A stretch of DNA of 64,000 nucleotides from Pestalotiopsis fici W106-1 (GCF_000516985.1 NW_006917091.1:4113022-4177021), one strand, 5' to 3'. Counted from the stretch's first letter, positions 24,001 through 37,178 are shown. The notes: generated from the sequence alone by a model not told the origin. Translations and numbers: made by a program.

Positions 24001-26195
24001 AAGGTCAAAGGCGCAGATCCGCATCTCGCATCCTGTTCATACATTAATGCTACGTGACGATATCAAAGTACTGTTGTCTACCCATCCAGCTGGAGCAAGT
24101 TTCGGTAGTCTAAATGTCCCGGCCTCCATTCCTCGAGGTCCGAGAAGGATCTGATTTTTGCAATATACGATACACGCTCCATCAAAACGGTACTCGCAAA
24201 TGAGTATCATTTGGAAAAGTCCACGACATCCAGCAATTTATCCGGAACGGCTTGCGACAGCTCGCTTGCGCCGCAGGTCAGCAGCACGTTTGGTTACATG
24301 TCAAAGGCGCCCTTTTTGCGAGGGACAAAAAAGGGGAGGGAGGGGGCAAAGAAAACAGAAACCCCGCCCGCATTTTGTTCGTCTGAAAAGAAGGAAAGAA
24401 AAAAATTGTGAAGCAAACAAGGATAGAACAGCTCGCGTGCCCTTTATGATCAGCTTCTTCATCTGATGTCTTTCTCAAAAATAGACCTGGGCGGGTTTCG
24501 GGTACGTTTCATGCTTGACCGTATGCCACATATGGTCTGTGCTTACAACCATATGGGTCGAGGGCATGTGTGTCTATCCCCTATGTGCATACATTGAAAT
24601 GGCAAAGAATTCGAGAACGATGCGACGCTGCAGGAAAAGAGGCGCATACAATCCGAATACGTCGTACATGGGCTGGTGCACCCTTTGCAAGTTGTTTCCA
24701 CAAGCAAGTGCACGTCGTAGGCACTTGGCAGTTTGTATAATTGGAAAACTAGGTATACCAAGACGCCACCAACCAATAAGATTCTACCATCAAAGTCGCT
24801 TGCCTTCAAGGCCAGTAGAATGATTCACTACATAAGCACTAAATACTTACTGACATTATATGATCTGTCTAAAAGGTCGATGTCAGGTTTCTTGTTATCT
24901 GATTGTAGACAGCCTTGCCCGATGGAGCAGCCTATATTTGTTTTATAGCTATTTGTGAAAAAATGATCAATCTCATGTAACTCAAGTAACGTCTCTGCAA
25001 CACGGTATTCCTATGCTCGTAATGGACCAGATAGAAGTCCGGTAATCATGTCCCTTTGCCTTTGTGGCTTGGACGCTTGTCGGCACGTCAGTAGCAATCC
25101 GGGTTTCAAGTGAATTCATCAATAAGAACGCATGCGTTGTGCGATTTCTTGATAATTGGGGGTTCGAGAAACGATTGACTCACTATCCTCGCAGGATAGA
25201 CTGTTTTATATTGGGGAAAAGAGCCGCAACCAAAATTAACCCCCCGACGTAGATCCTCACAGAGCTGTCTCCTGACGACAAGCCATCCAACACTGAATCG
25301 GCTTAACCAGACATCGGATAATCACAGGTTGTTCATGTGGAACATAATCAAATATTAGAGGTTTTCATAATCTCAAAGATTGCTGCAACGGGTAGATGGC
25401 GCATCTAGACCTCATCAGGTATCCAGTATTAAGCTTTCAGGTATCTACAAATTTTACGGACGTCTTTGTCCAAGTCTCGCAGATTGTCAGGGCAACCACC
25501 TATAGTTTCGTAGTTGGGTTTATTCTCTTCCACAAAAATTTTCACCATAAGCTCATACCATCATTATTTGTGTAGTAAATAGTCCCTCATTTTAATTGAA
25601 CTTGAACTTTGTGTGTTCTCTTACCGATGGATACTGTGTTCAATGCTCTCAGGCGTCCAGCCAGCTCTAATGAGAAATTTGAATATATCTCTCGCTATTA
25701 TTGATTGAAAATAGCGTGCCATGAAAGGAGAACCCATTCTAGGTATTAGTCAATTGATATCGTCGATAACAGAGGAACCAATATTCGACTCATGATGGCA
25801 CAGCGTTCATTTCAGTCTAGAGACTTCTTGGCTCTGGACTTGTAGCCTTGCCCGTCGTGGCATGGGCGTGTACTTTTCTCTATCGTGGTGAACTCTACAC
25901 GATGCCGTACTCGGCCAAAATACTCGGGCCATAAGTCTCATAAAGTTTGAACAGGAGTACATCTCGGCAATGTATACATGCAATATTACCTACCTGGAGG
26001 GAATGTAAACAAACACCTGGGAGTATCGATCAATATTCATCATCGTGGGCCATTGTTTCTGCCAGAGAACTTCTTCATCGTCCTTCATTCACCTTTCAAA
26101 TCATATATGCCGACGAGATATTCGAATATTGCCCATCCTCTTGGATACATTCGACATTCAGATACTCTTTTCAACAAGCATCGGGATCCATCAAA
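18001..26195. other. 8.2-kb interval without recognisable genes
   Basis: The interval starts at the bem3 promoter. Both strands carry only short frames (all under about 135 codons) without recognisable motifs or splice-linked continuity. Local simple sequence includes GCATGGG-like repeats near 19370-19410, GGCT repeats near 22446 and GCAGA repeats near 22485-22503. Base composition looks ordinary until about 24.8 kb, after which it becomes more AT-rich. No tRNA, 5S rRNA or transposase remnant was recognised. Non-coding transcripts cannot be excluded. Confidence 0.5.
18067..18088 (-). repeat. Triple GCACCTT direct repeat before bem3
   Basis: Three consecutive copies of the heptamer GCACCTT lie 67-88 bp upstream of the bem3 ATG. 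Read on the gene's strand each copy contains CAAGGT. That hexamer resembles, from memory, the core reported for fungal ZafA-type zinc response elements; relevance to bem3 is unproven. Confidence 0.4.
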
Positions 26196-27242
26196 ATGAC
26201 CGAACCGATCGCTATTCCGGCCAAACGCCGAGACTCACAACACCACGAGTCCCTGCATTCACCCCATACACAGGAAATTAACGCCATCAAAGACCACGTC
26301 GATCTCTACGGCTGGTCTTCAGCCGCAAAGAAGCTGTATGGTCACCACGCAGAACTTCAAGCATACGAGAAACGGGTGAGTGCTGTTAACCGTGCCTTTC
26401 TAAGCTCCTTTTCTTCGGTCCTGTATTCTCCCTTCGTCAATAGCTTTCGTATTAATTCTTTCAATACGTGTGGCTACAACTGTCCACTATATTCTTGATG
26501 CCTTGGTAAGGACTCTCTACTAATTTGATCTCCGTAAAAGGAACTTGCGGAGGTCAGCCATGGGAAGACGGCTGGTGTGCAGCTCGCCGATGCCTGGGCT
26601 GCTTACCCTGACAATGGCTGGCGCCCGCCAATGTTCCAGCGACCTCGCCAGCCTGAAGTCCCACTGCGCGGGTGCCTCAAGGTCAAGAAGGAAGGGGAGG
26701 CTAAAGAGGCTGTCGACGAGAAGGAACCATTAGAACACGAGAAGAATGGACAGATCGTCCATAGGAAGGTGCGAACCGACGCTCCTGGACATGATGCAAC
26801 ACCCGGTACCACAAAGGCAAAAGCTCCGAAACTAAAGAACCAGAAGGCTGCCACTGAGCAAACTCCTGAGAAGTCGGTGACAAAGGCTGAGCTTGAGGCC
26901 GATGAGTGTGCAATCGCCTCGGATTCGGAGGACAATATCGAACCGCCGCCGCCGCCACGACGGGCCAGAGGGGCAGCCCCTACAGCTCAGACAAGTACGC
27001 GACAGCAGACCGGCCAACACCGAGCCCCAGCGCCGCCTCGGCAGGCTCCTCCGCAGGCCAACCAACTTGCTGCTGCTGCACCCCAGCTCCCACCAGGGTT
27101 CAACGAAGCCGTGCTCCTGCGGCGCCAGGAAGCAGCCGCGAGGAGATCGAGGAAGGAATTGGAGGATATGACTGCCTACGCCCGCAGGGTCACACGAATC
27201 CCAGTGTACCTGTCGCCACGTCACGACGATCTCAGCAACTAA
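26196..27242 (+). CDS. Hypothetical protein, largely disordered
   Basis: Two exons, 26196..26375 and 26541..27242, with a 165-bp intron (GTGAGT..AAAG, phase 0) joining QAYEKR to ELAEVSHGK. The product is 293 residues. The ATG lies in a good context (AAAATGAC). The first 85 residues, spanning the splice, look folded and helical (IKDHVDLYGWSSAAKKLYG, then LADAWAAYPDNGWRPP). The rest is low complexity: Lys/Glu-rich, then a PPPPP stretch, then Gln/Pro/Ala-rich, ending with a basic helix (RRQEAAARRSRKELEDM). No signal peptide, membrane segment or known domain is seen. I do not recognise the family. A nuclear or chromatin-associated role would fit the charge pattern but is a guess. The intron and consistent frame support a real gene; function is unknown. 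Confidence 0.65.
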
Positions 27243-29524
27243 GATCCCGTCTCGACATCGGAACACAACTGGCACGGAAAAGGACAAGGAAATGAGACTC
27301 GAAAAGAGTCAAGGAAAGAATTTCTTGGAAGGAACCTGAAGGGAAAGAACTTTGTTTTCATTATTGTTGCAAATTGGTTTTCTTGGCAAAGTTTGGTCTA
27401 CGGCGTTGTATACGGAGTTATGGGATGATGACAAAATACCCCATGTGGCAGTATACCCATCACGACAGGATACCATTTGAATATTACCGGCGTTTCCCCC
27501 CACTCTCTTGACTCCTCCGAGTCTGTCTATATAACCAATCGTAGATGGGCGAGGAGCCCACGTAGCTCGGCCATTTTTTGCCATCCGTCTCAAGTTTTGA
27601 GGTGTCTGTGATCGTAACATAGCTGTTCACCTATACCAGACTGTGCAATGATGCCGAAAACAGTATTTCATCGCCGATATCAAAGCCGTAAATGAGGCGA
27701 CATATACTCTTTGAACCCCCACAAGTCATCTGGGGCGAGAGTAATGACTTGCTGATGCCGCCGCTCGCTGCGCAGTCAGGCACTCCCAGCTATGCATCGC
27801 CAACTTCTTCCCGATTCGTGATTCATGATATGATCCTCTGGTCCGTAGATGCGTCACGATTGCCGTGTATCGACGAGATAGGGCAGGGAGGGAGCGTGGC
27901 GCTGTAAATACCTACCCAACGAAGAATGACTGACTCGACGGCTTTATGGACTCTTAGGCGGCATCCGCCGCCGCCTCGACGATGTTACTGTGCAAAGAGC
28001 CGCTCCCGCAAACTTGTGCTTTTGCGATCCGCAATCAGGCAGACGAAGTTCTCTATTATGAGGAATGATCTTCCACGGCAAGTAAGACAAAAGTCAAAAT
28101 TTCGTGCGAACCCACCACAATGAGTTGTAATTGAAACCCAATTGATAGACGATCAACCGAGTGGCGAAACTCTTGCAGTAGTAGCAGCAGCAGCTGTTGT
28201 ACTTTGAACGAGGCTCAGAAAACCTGATAAAGTTCGGCTATAACCTCCTGCTAATTAGCAGCCCACATCACCCAACGAGAGAAGCATTACCCTGTCGAGA
28301 AAAAAAAAAAACCACTCGCATCCAGGGTTCATGGTTCAAGTCAGCCTTGTCCATGGGCCACGCCCTTGGGCTTCAACGATTGGGAAATGAGAGAGCCCCG
28401 AAAGGCCCGGGACTATACCAAATTCCCGTCGCTTCGGCCCAGGTGCAGTCGTAAAAGAAATCTAAATCCATCCGAGATCGTGCAAGATCTGCGTAGAAAC
28501 GAACCGGGAGGGAGTCTGGAAAGTTCTGGGTGTTCACGCTGCTTTGGGTTTTCTTGGGGGGTTTAACTGGGCTGGCGGGGGTCATGCGGCCCGCCGACGA
28601 GTCGAATCATCAGCCGACCACTGGAGAGCCCCAAGGGCCCCCCCAAGCCCCCCCAAGCCATGTCTCTCTACCCAATGATCTCGCCGCCCAGCTCACCACC
28701 ACGCTAGCAGGGTTATGGCCTTTTGGCAATCATCTCGTATACCCTCATGTGAGGACAATGTGTTCTTCTATGTGTCCTTTTTGCCTCCTTTTCTTTCCCG
28801 CATCATCCTTGGCTCTGAGACATGCGTGTGTCAAGGGAGATTTGCGCCCAAAGAAGATGAAGTCTGTGGGGGGTTAATCGGGTCGGGGATCGAGTAAGTC
28901 AAAGTATGCTGCCGTTGTTGTATATATGTAAGTGGGTATATTTGGATGCCCATGGCCCTGCTGCATTGACCTTTCGTTATATCTTTTGTGCATGTCCCTT
29001 TCCTGTCTACAGACAACAACGATCGGCTCGCAAAGAGAGAAGAAAACTTTTCTGTCCTCGACTTCACGACAAACCATCGAAAACAAGCCGACTGGTTTTC
29101 AGACCAACACCATTGTCTTTTCCCTGTTTTTCAATCTCGACCCTGGGACCCTGCATCTGAGCCCGGGCCACAGCCGAGAAGCGCAGTGACGTAACTCAGA
29201 TCTGGTGCATCTTCCCGGATTTGCTTGCGCCGGCCTGCCACTTATACTTTAGCACATGAGCCTTTATCTCGACTGATCCCGCTACCACCCACAAAGTGAG
29301 ACTGCACTACCGGTGACGGGGGAAAAATGTGGTGCTTTGTGTCAACAGGTTAGACTTTACCATACTCCCTGTCACTGCCATCTTTTCACTCCTACGAGTA
29401 ACACTTTGCTTTTCTGTCTATCCTGCTTCTACAACATTTCGCCCAAAGTCTCTGCCACTTGTCTCTCTCTCTCTCTATCCTTGATACCCTACGAAACCTC
29501 ACGGGCAAACTTAAATCTGACATC
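27243..29524. other. Intergenic region with CT-rich leader of the Pro/RS-rich gene
   Basis: About 2.3 kb between two plus-strand genes. The final 150 bp are pyrimidine-rich with a CT microsatellite at about 29461-29476, typical of fungal core promoters and leaders. A poly-A run (near 28301) and C-rich runs (near 28640-28660) occur. No coding region is supported. Confidence 0.5.
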
Positions 29525-30139
29525 ATGTATTCGGTCGTCGATGAAGCCCCTCGCAGAGAGCGGCATCACAAGTACAAGAAGAGGCTCTACCTCGAGCCGC
29601 CTACCAACGGCAGCGTGACGACTCGTACGCGCATCACGACGATCGTTCCGCCCCCAAGACCTCCACCCGTCGTGATCCGCCCAGAACTACCTAGGCCGAT
29701 CACTCCCCCGCCGGCGGAGCCTCCAGTCATTGTGTGCCCGCCGCCGCCACCGCCTCCTCCGGAACCCATCATTATCGCTCCTCGACCGCTGCCGGAGCCG
29801 ATCGTGGAGGAGGAGGACACCATCGAGGTTATTGCCGTGGACGTGGATCCTTCGGTCAAGTCCCACAAGAGCCACAAGAGCCACCGCAGCCACAAATCCT
29901 CCCGCAGCAGCCGGAGCCGAAGCCACAGCCACAGTCGCGAGCGAGAGCGCGAGGTTTATATTGAGCGCGAGAAGTTGGTGCCCGTCCGCGTGCCCGTGCC
30001 CTACCCTGTCCGGGTCGAACCCGACTACGAGACCTTTCGCTATGTCGATGCTCCTCGGCGGTTCGAGCCACGGCCACGCAGCCATGATCGCGAGATCGTC
30101 ATCGAGGACCGTCACAGGAGACAGTATTTGAGAGACTAA
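29525..30139 (+). CDS. Proline-rich and Ser-Arg/His-Lys repeat protein
   Basis: Single exon of 204 residues from the ATG at 29525; the open frame extends upstream only through non-ATG codons. The N terminus is basic. Residues about 40-95 are strongly Pro-rich (PPPRPPP, PPPPPPPPEP) with several PxxP motifs able to bind SH3 or WW domains. An acidic patch (EEEDTIEVIAVDVD) follows, then a repeat of SHKSHK/SHRSHK and SRSRSHSHS resembling RS domains, an alternating ERERE segment and a C-terminal block with VPVPYPVRVEPDYETFRYVD. I recall similar uncharacterised proteins in Pezizomycotina. No catalytic motif, signal peptide or membrane span is present. It may be a scaffold or RNA-associated protein, but that is inference from composition only. 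Confidence 0.72.
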   Translation: MYSVVDEAPRRERHHKYKKRLYLEPPTNGSVTTRTRITTIVPPPRPPPVVIRPELPRPITPPPAEPPVIVCPPPPPPPPEPIIIAPRPLPEPIVEEEDTIEVIAVDVDPSVKSHKSHKSHRSHKSSRSSRSRSHSHSREREREVYIEREKLVPVRVPVPYPVRVEPDYETFRYVDAPRRFEPRPRSHDREIVIEDRHRRQYLRD

Positions 30140-30660
30140 AATGAGTCTAACACGGACCTCTTCGTATCTCCGGCCATCTTATGGAGTCTTGGTCATATCT
30201 TGCAGTTGATTATCTCAGCGAGGAGTTTTTTTTATTTTGGGGAATTTCTGAAGGTTCTTGGGTTCTCTATTACTTGGGTTTATCTACATGCACAGCGACG
30301 GAATGCCAAAGCAGGTACACGAAATGAATGACGGTTTCGATATATTGGGTCTTTTACTACGGCTACGGTGAAACTCGGAACAGGATTTATTATATTTCAG
30401 GTATATATCTACTTTAAATCACATAAAAGAACCACATATACTCGATAATTTCTCGGTTGAGAAGTACTTTTGATGCAGAAGTCACTCTTCTTGAATGTTA
30501 CACATATTGCTATTGCAATTATTAGACCAGAATATGACTGGCATGGATATTCCGAGGTTTGAACACCAGCCACGCAATCGATTCGTCAGCAGCCCTGAAA
30601 CAACCAACCTCGTACGAAGCGTCGAAGAGCGAATAGACATCAATTTCAAGTTGACATGAA
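30140..30660. other. Intergenic region between convergent genes
   Basis: About 520 bp containing the 3' ends of the Pro/RS-rich gene (+) and the secreted Cys-rich gene (-). It is AT-rich with poly-T/poly-A runs compatible with 3' processing. No ORF or RNA gene is seen. Confidence 0.55.
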
Positions 30661-31746
30661 CTAGACAGCAAATATGACTTTTACTACAAGAGGCACGACC
30701 CCTAGGACAACGCCAGCCTGGGCAGCCTCTCTCCGGCCACTGATGGCTCCACTGGAAGCTGTAGCCCCTGCAGCGGAAGCACTCGTCGAACTCGCCAGAG
30801 CGGCGCTCGAGGCGCTCGCAACCGACGCGCTGTAGCTTGCGTATTGTGCCGGGAAAGCCTCTGACGCGTACACGACGCAGCCATCGGGTACGTACGCATC
30901 CAGCTCACGTTGCGAGTCGAACCCCAGATCCTCGGGAACTATATCGAGGGCCTCGCCGCCAACGTCTGTGCAGTAGTTGACCACATCGTCCACGCCCTCG
31001 CACTGATTGATGCAGGCCTCGGCCGCGTCGAAGTCTACCGCTGTTCCCGACCACGCGTCGTTGATGCACTTTCGGGCGCACACAAATGACTGGCATGGCA
31101 CATCGTGAAGGTCCCAGCCTGGCCAGACGTTGGAGTCGGAGACCTCGTAGGGGTAGAAACCGTCCTTGTTGGTGCCTTCTGGGAGCTGCATCCCAGTCAT
31201 GTTGAAACCCCTCCAGCCATTGTCGTACTGTAGACCAGAAGAGTTGTCCGCATAGTTGATGGTGCGCCAAGAGCTCTTGGTCAAGTCCTTGGAGCCGTCG
31301 TGGCGGTCGTACAGCGAGCTGGCGAGGTCATAGTAGGCGCCGTCCGGGCCCGCGCCCCCTGGCACGGTGAGGACGTAGTCGGTGACGATGGTGCGTCCGC
31401 CATTGATAGCACGGGATGCGTCCTGGGACAGGGGCATGCAGTCAATCAGCTTGCACACGGGACCGCTGACATTGCAGCCCGTCTCGTCGTCGGGGCACAC
31501 GCGGTTCGAGACAATAGCCAGCCAGACGGCGACGCTGTTCCACCGCGAGTCCGGATAAGAATACCCGCCGCCCAGATCATCGTAGTACCGGGTATAGTTG
31601 ATGCCCTTGACGAGAAAGGGCGTGTCGGCCGTGGCGACGCGTGGAGAGCATGTCCGGTACGGCGAGCTAGGATCGTCGAGGGTGTCGGCCGCACTGCGCG
31701 ATGCCAATGCGCCTAGCAAGGCGATCACCGAGACATGGTACCGCAT
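30661..31746 (-). CDS. Secreted Cys-rich protein with GPI-anchor-like tail
   Basis: Single exon of 361 residues from an ATG at 31746-31744. Residues 1-20 are a signal peptide (basic start, hydrophobic VIALLGALA core). The mature part has 12 cysteines in clusters (VCPDDETGC, VCKLIDC, PCQSFVCARKC, ACINQC), an even number compatible with disulfides, and several N-glycosylation sequons (NYT, NVS, NSS, NMT). A Ser/Ala-rich linker (about 300-335) precedes a small-residue patch (SSGAIS) and a final hydrophobic stretch (AGVVLGVVPLVVKVIFAV) with no charged tail beyond one Lys, as in GPI-anchored wall proteins. No glycosidase or CFEM signature is recognised. The likely place is the cell surface or wall; activity is unknown. 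Confidence 0.82.
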   Translation of the reverse strand: MRYHVSVIALLGALASRSAADTLDDPSSPYRTCSPRVATADTPFLVKGINYTRYYDDLGGGYSYPDSRWNSVAVWLAIVSNRVCPDDETGCNVSGPVCKLIDCMPLSQDASRAINGGRTIVTDYVLTVPGGAGPDGAYYDLASSLYDRHDGSKDLTKSSWRTINYADNSSGLQYDNGWRGFNMTGMQLPEGTNKDGFYPYEVSDSNVWPGWDLHDVPCQSFVCARKCINDAWSGTAVDFDAAEACINQCEGVDDVVNYCTDVGGEALDIVPEDLGFDSQRELDAYVPDGCVVYASEAFPAQYASYSASVASASSAALASSTSASAAGATASSGAISGRREAAQAGVVLGVVPLVVKVIFAV

Positions 31747-34700
31747 GAGTTATAATCACCACCGGGTTACAGCAGGTAAATGAGTGACTGAGAAACGAAT
31801 GACTCGATGATTGAACTATTGTGGAAAGAGAGAAGAATCAATTAGTCATGTCGAATAAGAAAGGGGGGATTCGACAATGGACAAAGGATTACACTATTTT
31901 TAGACTTAAATTTAAGCGTGAATGTGCACGGTTGTTGATTGTGTTGACTAAGGTGCTTGGCAACCATTGCGCACATCACTTATCATCAAATATATTTGTA
32001 GGTATGCGATCAGCCAGGTATGATTGGTCCAAATTATGATGCTCACCATGTATTTGAGTCCAAGAAACTCTAGTAATGGCATCCTGTCCTCGTTATTTGC
32101 GATGAGCGTACCGGATTTCGACTATAGACGCAGTCTCTGTACGAGTTCCTACACAGTTACTTTACTAACACGTCACATTAAGGCAATAAAAGTAGTTCGA
32201 ACGCTGACCGCTATAAGTCTTAGTAGATACACGTCCACATTGTCATAAGAAGATGGGTAGTTGAGGACGGAAACTCAAATGAGCGCGGTTGCTAGTCTAC
32301 CAGGCGCTTGGTGATCCCAGAGATACATTGTGTGAATTCATTCTAGCATGCGATCCAGATAGCAGACTATGCGAACTGAAATTAATAGAAATAGAACTCT
32401 CAATGAAATTGGAAGGGGAATAATTGAATAACCAAACACATGTGTTGAGCTTATGAGAGGGTATCTCTCGGCTTTTGACAAGCTTTCTGCCCTGCGAAAT
32501 GAGAGGGCTGTGCAAAACTTTGGCATTAATTACTTGCTGCTTAAATGTCACGACGCTGGCAACTAACGGTAAGGCCAGCTGATCCAAGGATCTTTCGATC
32601 CTACCATTTGAACCTTACGAGTAACCTGAATCCCGGGCAGTTGCCAGTCTGGAAATTCTCGAGTTCTTTGCCTGCCGAGAGACAGAGCAACGACTACCTA
32701 TGCTCGATCCCGAATACTTCCTCACCGAAAGCATCGGGTTACAGAAGTAGGAGCAGATTCTGGATGAGTCAGTCGCTTCTCATCGTGCCAACCCAAGCAG
32801 GTACGAGCTGAATTTATTGGGCTCGGTTGTTCATGTGGCTATCCCGACTCGATACGTCAGTATAGAACGATACAGGCGTGGCTGCTATTTGAGTGGATTA
32901 CTGCAAGAAACGAGATCGTTACGCCTTTAGAAAACCCAATCTATGGTAAGAACTAGGACAAGGCCTGCGTTTCGTACACGGCGCCTACCGACCTCTAGGT
33001 CGCAAGGTAAATCGCTTCTGGAGTATTCTTGTACATATCATGCATGTGATGTCTGTCACAGGTACATACCTTGACCATTGTTTACCTTTACGCGAGGGAG
33101 GTGCGTATAAGCGTGTGTCTACCTTGTGTAATGATGCTGAACTATTTAAACCTCCCATCCGCCCAGATTTGGTTCTCAAAAGCTTTTCCTTAACATTCCA
33201 CTTTTCAATCCCAATTCCCAACCAGACGCCACACAACAGCCATGACTTGCACATTATCATACCTCTTATGATATTCATCATCTCATGACGAATTCCCAAC
33301 ATCAACTTCAAGATCCTCCTCTGAACAGACTACACTTTGATGCTCAACATGTAACCGGCCCACCTTGGCATAAACCACGGAATAATGCCGCGTTATAGCA
33401 GCCAACAGCTCATTTCTCCCGCTACCTTCACTGAATACTTGGGTTCGCCTTTTGCAGTGTCCGTCTCAACTTAACATCAACAGACACCTTCATGGTAGGA
33501 GAAAAACACCTACATGGATTCGCGACAGCGAATTTTATCGCGCTGCATGGATAGACGTTCTTCGGGACGGACACAACCTTAGGGCCCGGCTCCATCACGA
33601 CCTGGCCGTCTCTCCCGCATCTCGCGGGCTCAAATCAACGCCTTCAAGCGCGTCATCAAGCTGGACTATACGGAAACCAACTAATCTCCATCTTGCTGCT
33701 ACCGACTTCGGCATATGTTTTTTGATTACTTTTGCGGGCTACAAGTAGACGTACTTCTCCTTCATGCCGAGGCTTCCTATCTTTTCATCGATGCCGGAGA
33801 GGTACAAGATCGCCCTTTCAGCGTCGTCCGCAATTTATTCGACACTGGCATGGACTTTGCCTCAATGGCAAAGTGGAACAGACGTTACGTTTGTGACCCC
33901 TATCGAGTGGGTGCTAGAAGATATCGAAACCTTTACAGGTCACAAGGCGCACTCGATAGAAGCAGAGTCATAGAGATTCTGAACCACATGCACAAAATGG
34001 ACAGGTCATTTCTTGACTTACTTTCCAAGCCTCCGATCCTACTGCCTCCATTACTACATTGTGCTGCTGAGCAACTGCTGTTGACGCGCACATTACCAAC
34101 AATGCACGACCCCAACATGCGACACATGCCCAGCTTCGGGGAGGAGGGAGACTTGGGATCATCCTTATATCATCAGAAAGTGCAGTAGAAACCTGGGATC
34201 TTGCTCAACTTGTCTTACAAACTACACTGTCACTGCGAAGAAAAAGTGTGGTATTTTTACAGATATCGGGGGAAAGATGGCGAGAGGCAAAAGAGCTTGG
34301 TGATTTATACACAAAAAAAAAGGACTGGAATAAACAGCGAAAATGGACATAAAAAATCTTTTGTATTAGGGGTATGCAAATCTGATTTGAATTAATAAAA
34401 AAGAATAATTTTAAATATACGGCTGTGTTTCTTTCCTGATTTTCTTTCTCCCTTTTTTGCTATTATGCCTTTTCTCTCTCTCTTTTTCATCTTCTATTAC
34501 ATCCTTAGGCGGATAGAATAAGTGCTCTATAGCAGAAATATAACACAATTTCAATGGTCGGATACCTTAGTCGCACGGTTTGAGTAAGGAGAAGCCCCTA
34601 TATATTTCGGTCAGAACTTCAGCAACGGTACGTTTTGGGGAAAAGAAGCTATTGCTTAGGATATAACCGCCACCTCTTTCATAGTGTCAACACGTTTCAT

Positions 34701-37178
34701 GTTGCATTTATGATTAATCACAAATTTCGCTTTTCGGCGACCAAGTCATTTCCGAACAATTGTCTTATGCTTTCCTCTTGAGGTTAGAGAGGAAGAATAT
34801 ATCAGCAAAATTTGTTAAAATAGAACGAAGGATATGAGTGGTGAAGTGATACTCTGTCGGTCTAGTCTTAGATATCAAGGAATGTTGGTATACTAAATAA
34901 ACGGTGTTCATAGTGGCGTTCATGTATGTAATGTAGCAGGCTGTGCTTCTAGTTCGAACATGATCTTCATCGCCGATTTCGGGCCCAGAAGCGTCCCTAA
35001 ACTTGATACTATCCTTTGACTCGATTTAATCATCATCAACCGAGTCTTATACTAAGGCATCATTCTGAAATCCTGCGCTTGTGCTGTATGGGATCCGGAT
35101 TCAACACGCAGCACGGTTATTTTGACTCACCACCTACTCGAGTGTGTGACACAACAGCCGACCCACCATTTTCACCAATGCTCAGGTCTTTGCAGCCCAT
35201 ATTCTTGGAGGTTGCTTGCAATAACAACACACTACCTATCCTTGCTGGACACGGAAAGATGCTTACCAATGTTGACATTGGGGGATGCCCATCGATGAAA
35301 TGATAAGTGGCCGGCAATCTTTCGCGACGGCCTTTTACCAACCAGCCATGCTCTTTGTGAAAGTAGCGACATGTGTTAGTGAGCTCATATTCTGCCACAT
35401 CACATACATGCACGGAAATATTACAGCATTTCCCCGTCCGTCATCTCGATTACGGTGTATGAAAACTGTCCAAGGAATCGAGAATTGGCCACGGAAATCA
35501 AATTTCACGCCTTCATAGCCAATCACCTGTTTGTGACATGCCTGTATTCCTTCTCTGTCATCTAGTACTGGGTGATTGTTCATTCTTAAATTGCTAAACC
35601 CAGGCTACCAGACGAGCAGAAGCTGTTGCCGACATTCCAGGCCACTGGGATTTGGCAGAGCGGGGGCAATATTAGAACTATATCACTCGGGATATAGGGC
35701 TGCAAAATTCGTGAACCCAACCAAGACAGAATCTGGACGGATCGTTTCAAAAGAAATTTCCGGCACTTACCACAATATCTCCAGATTCGGTTCCCTCTTC
35801 GTCGTTGGAACCCAGGAATACCGAGCATAAATTGCGTTTTTCCAGAACAAGCATCTTGAGTCGCTAGAGAATAAGAGAAGAACGATAAACAAGGTGACTA
35901 GGAATCCCCTTCCTCATAGCGTTCAATCTTTCGATCTAGAAATCGCTGCTTGATGCATGAAGATATTTCGTCAACTCGAGGGGATTGTCCCTTTCATAAG
36001 ATGGTCGGTAAGCGTGTGCGAAGAGCATTCCTAGGTTCGATAAAGGAGATGTATAAGTCAAGGCCTTGGAATAGCTTCGAGGATCCTAGTCTGACGGACC
36101 AATCGGTTTTGACATGATTCATTACATCCTGATCGCAGTACCATTTCCGGATAGGTAGCCGTTGCGGGTGCATGCTACGTTGCGAAAAGAATGACAGATG
36201 CACGAATCGTGGCCTTGCTGCAACGACGATATTCGAATGGCCATGGGAGAAATAAGGCCAGGGGGACGCTCATATAAGAGATTATCGGAGAAATACCCGA
36301 GAAGCTTCAAACGGTAGATTGCATTGGCGACCCGGGTTACATCGTTCCACAGTCCTTTTAAAAAAGCAGGACCTGACGATCACCAAATGTGTGCAAGGGT
36401 GCCAAGACAGAATGCAGATTCGCGAACAGAGTCCTCAAATCGTCCGTGTAACGGGTAGGGCATTCTCGAGCAATTGATCTGCGCCTGGCAAGTGGTCGAT
36501 CATTTTTCGAGCCCGAAGGCCACTTGGGCGGCCCACGTCAAGTTTGTCGCATCCTGATAATTGTTCTCTTTGAAGCCGACTGTGGAGTTTACCTGATTCT
36601 TCACACGAATTCTGCCACGAAACCATTGTTTTGAAGGACATAGATTACCCGTGACGATCCAGAGCAAGTCTTGGTTACCTAAAATGGTAAAATCCAGGCA
36701 CCATGGTATTCGAGGCCATCATCTGACACGCCAAAATCTCATCTCTTCGGATACAAGGCGACAAGGATGACGTCCAAGTCGAAACAGGGAATCATCTTAC
36801 GAGACTAACAAACCAATATCACATTAATATTTCACAGAGGTATCGGAATGCGAGCGTTGAAATATCAATGCTTCATCCTCAAACCAGAAGCAGTACAAAT
36901 GGAACGTCGAGAAAGGTGCACTTGCCACCATGTTGCCCAAAACTGGATCCAGGTTGCAGTGCTAATTCCTCACAAGACTCGCACGAGTCGTCAGCAAAAT
37001 CGGAACAGGGTTTTCTTCGAGAACATGTCTACTCATAATGAGTGGATATTGGTTAATTCTGCGACGGAAATACTGCATTCATCGCATCGGAGTGACTATT
37101 CGCAGATCCATGCAGGCACAATCAATGAATCATCATGTGAGAGCACATTTGATCGATATGTTCTCATAGGGCGTCTCT

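Noticed and set aside
33715..34188. 157-codon plus-strand frame in the 11.6-kb interval
   Set aside because: It is the largest frame there, but has no domain, no promoter-like context and irregular composition.
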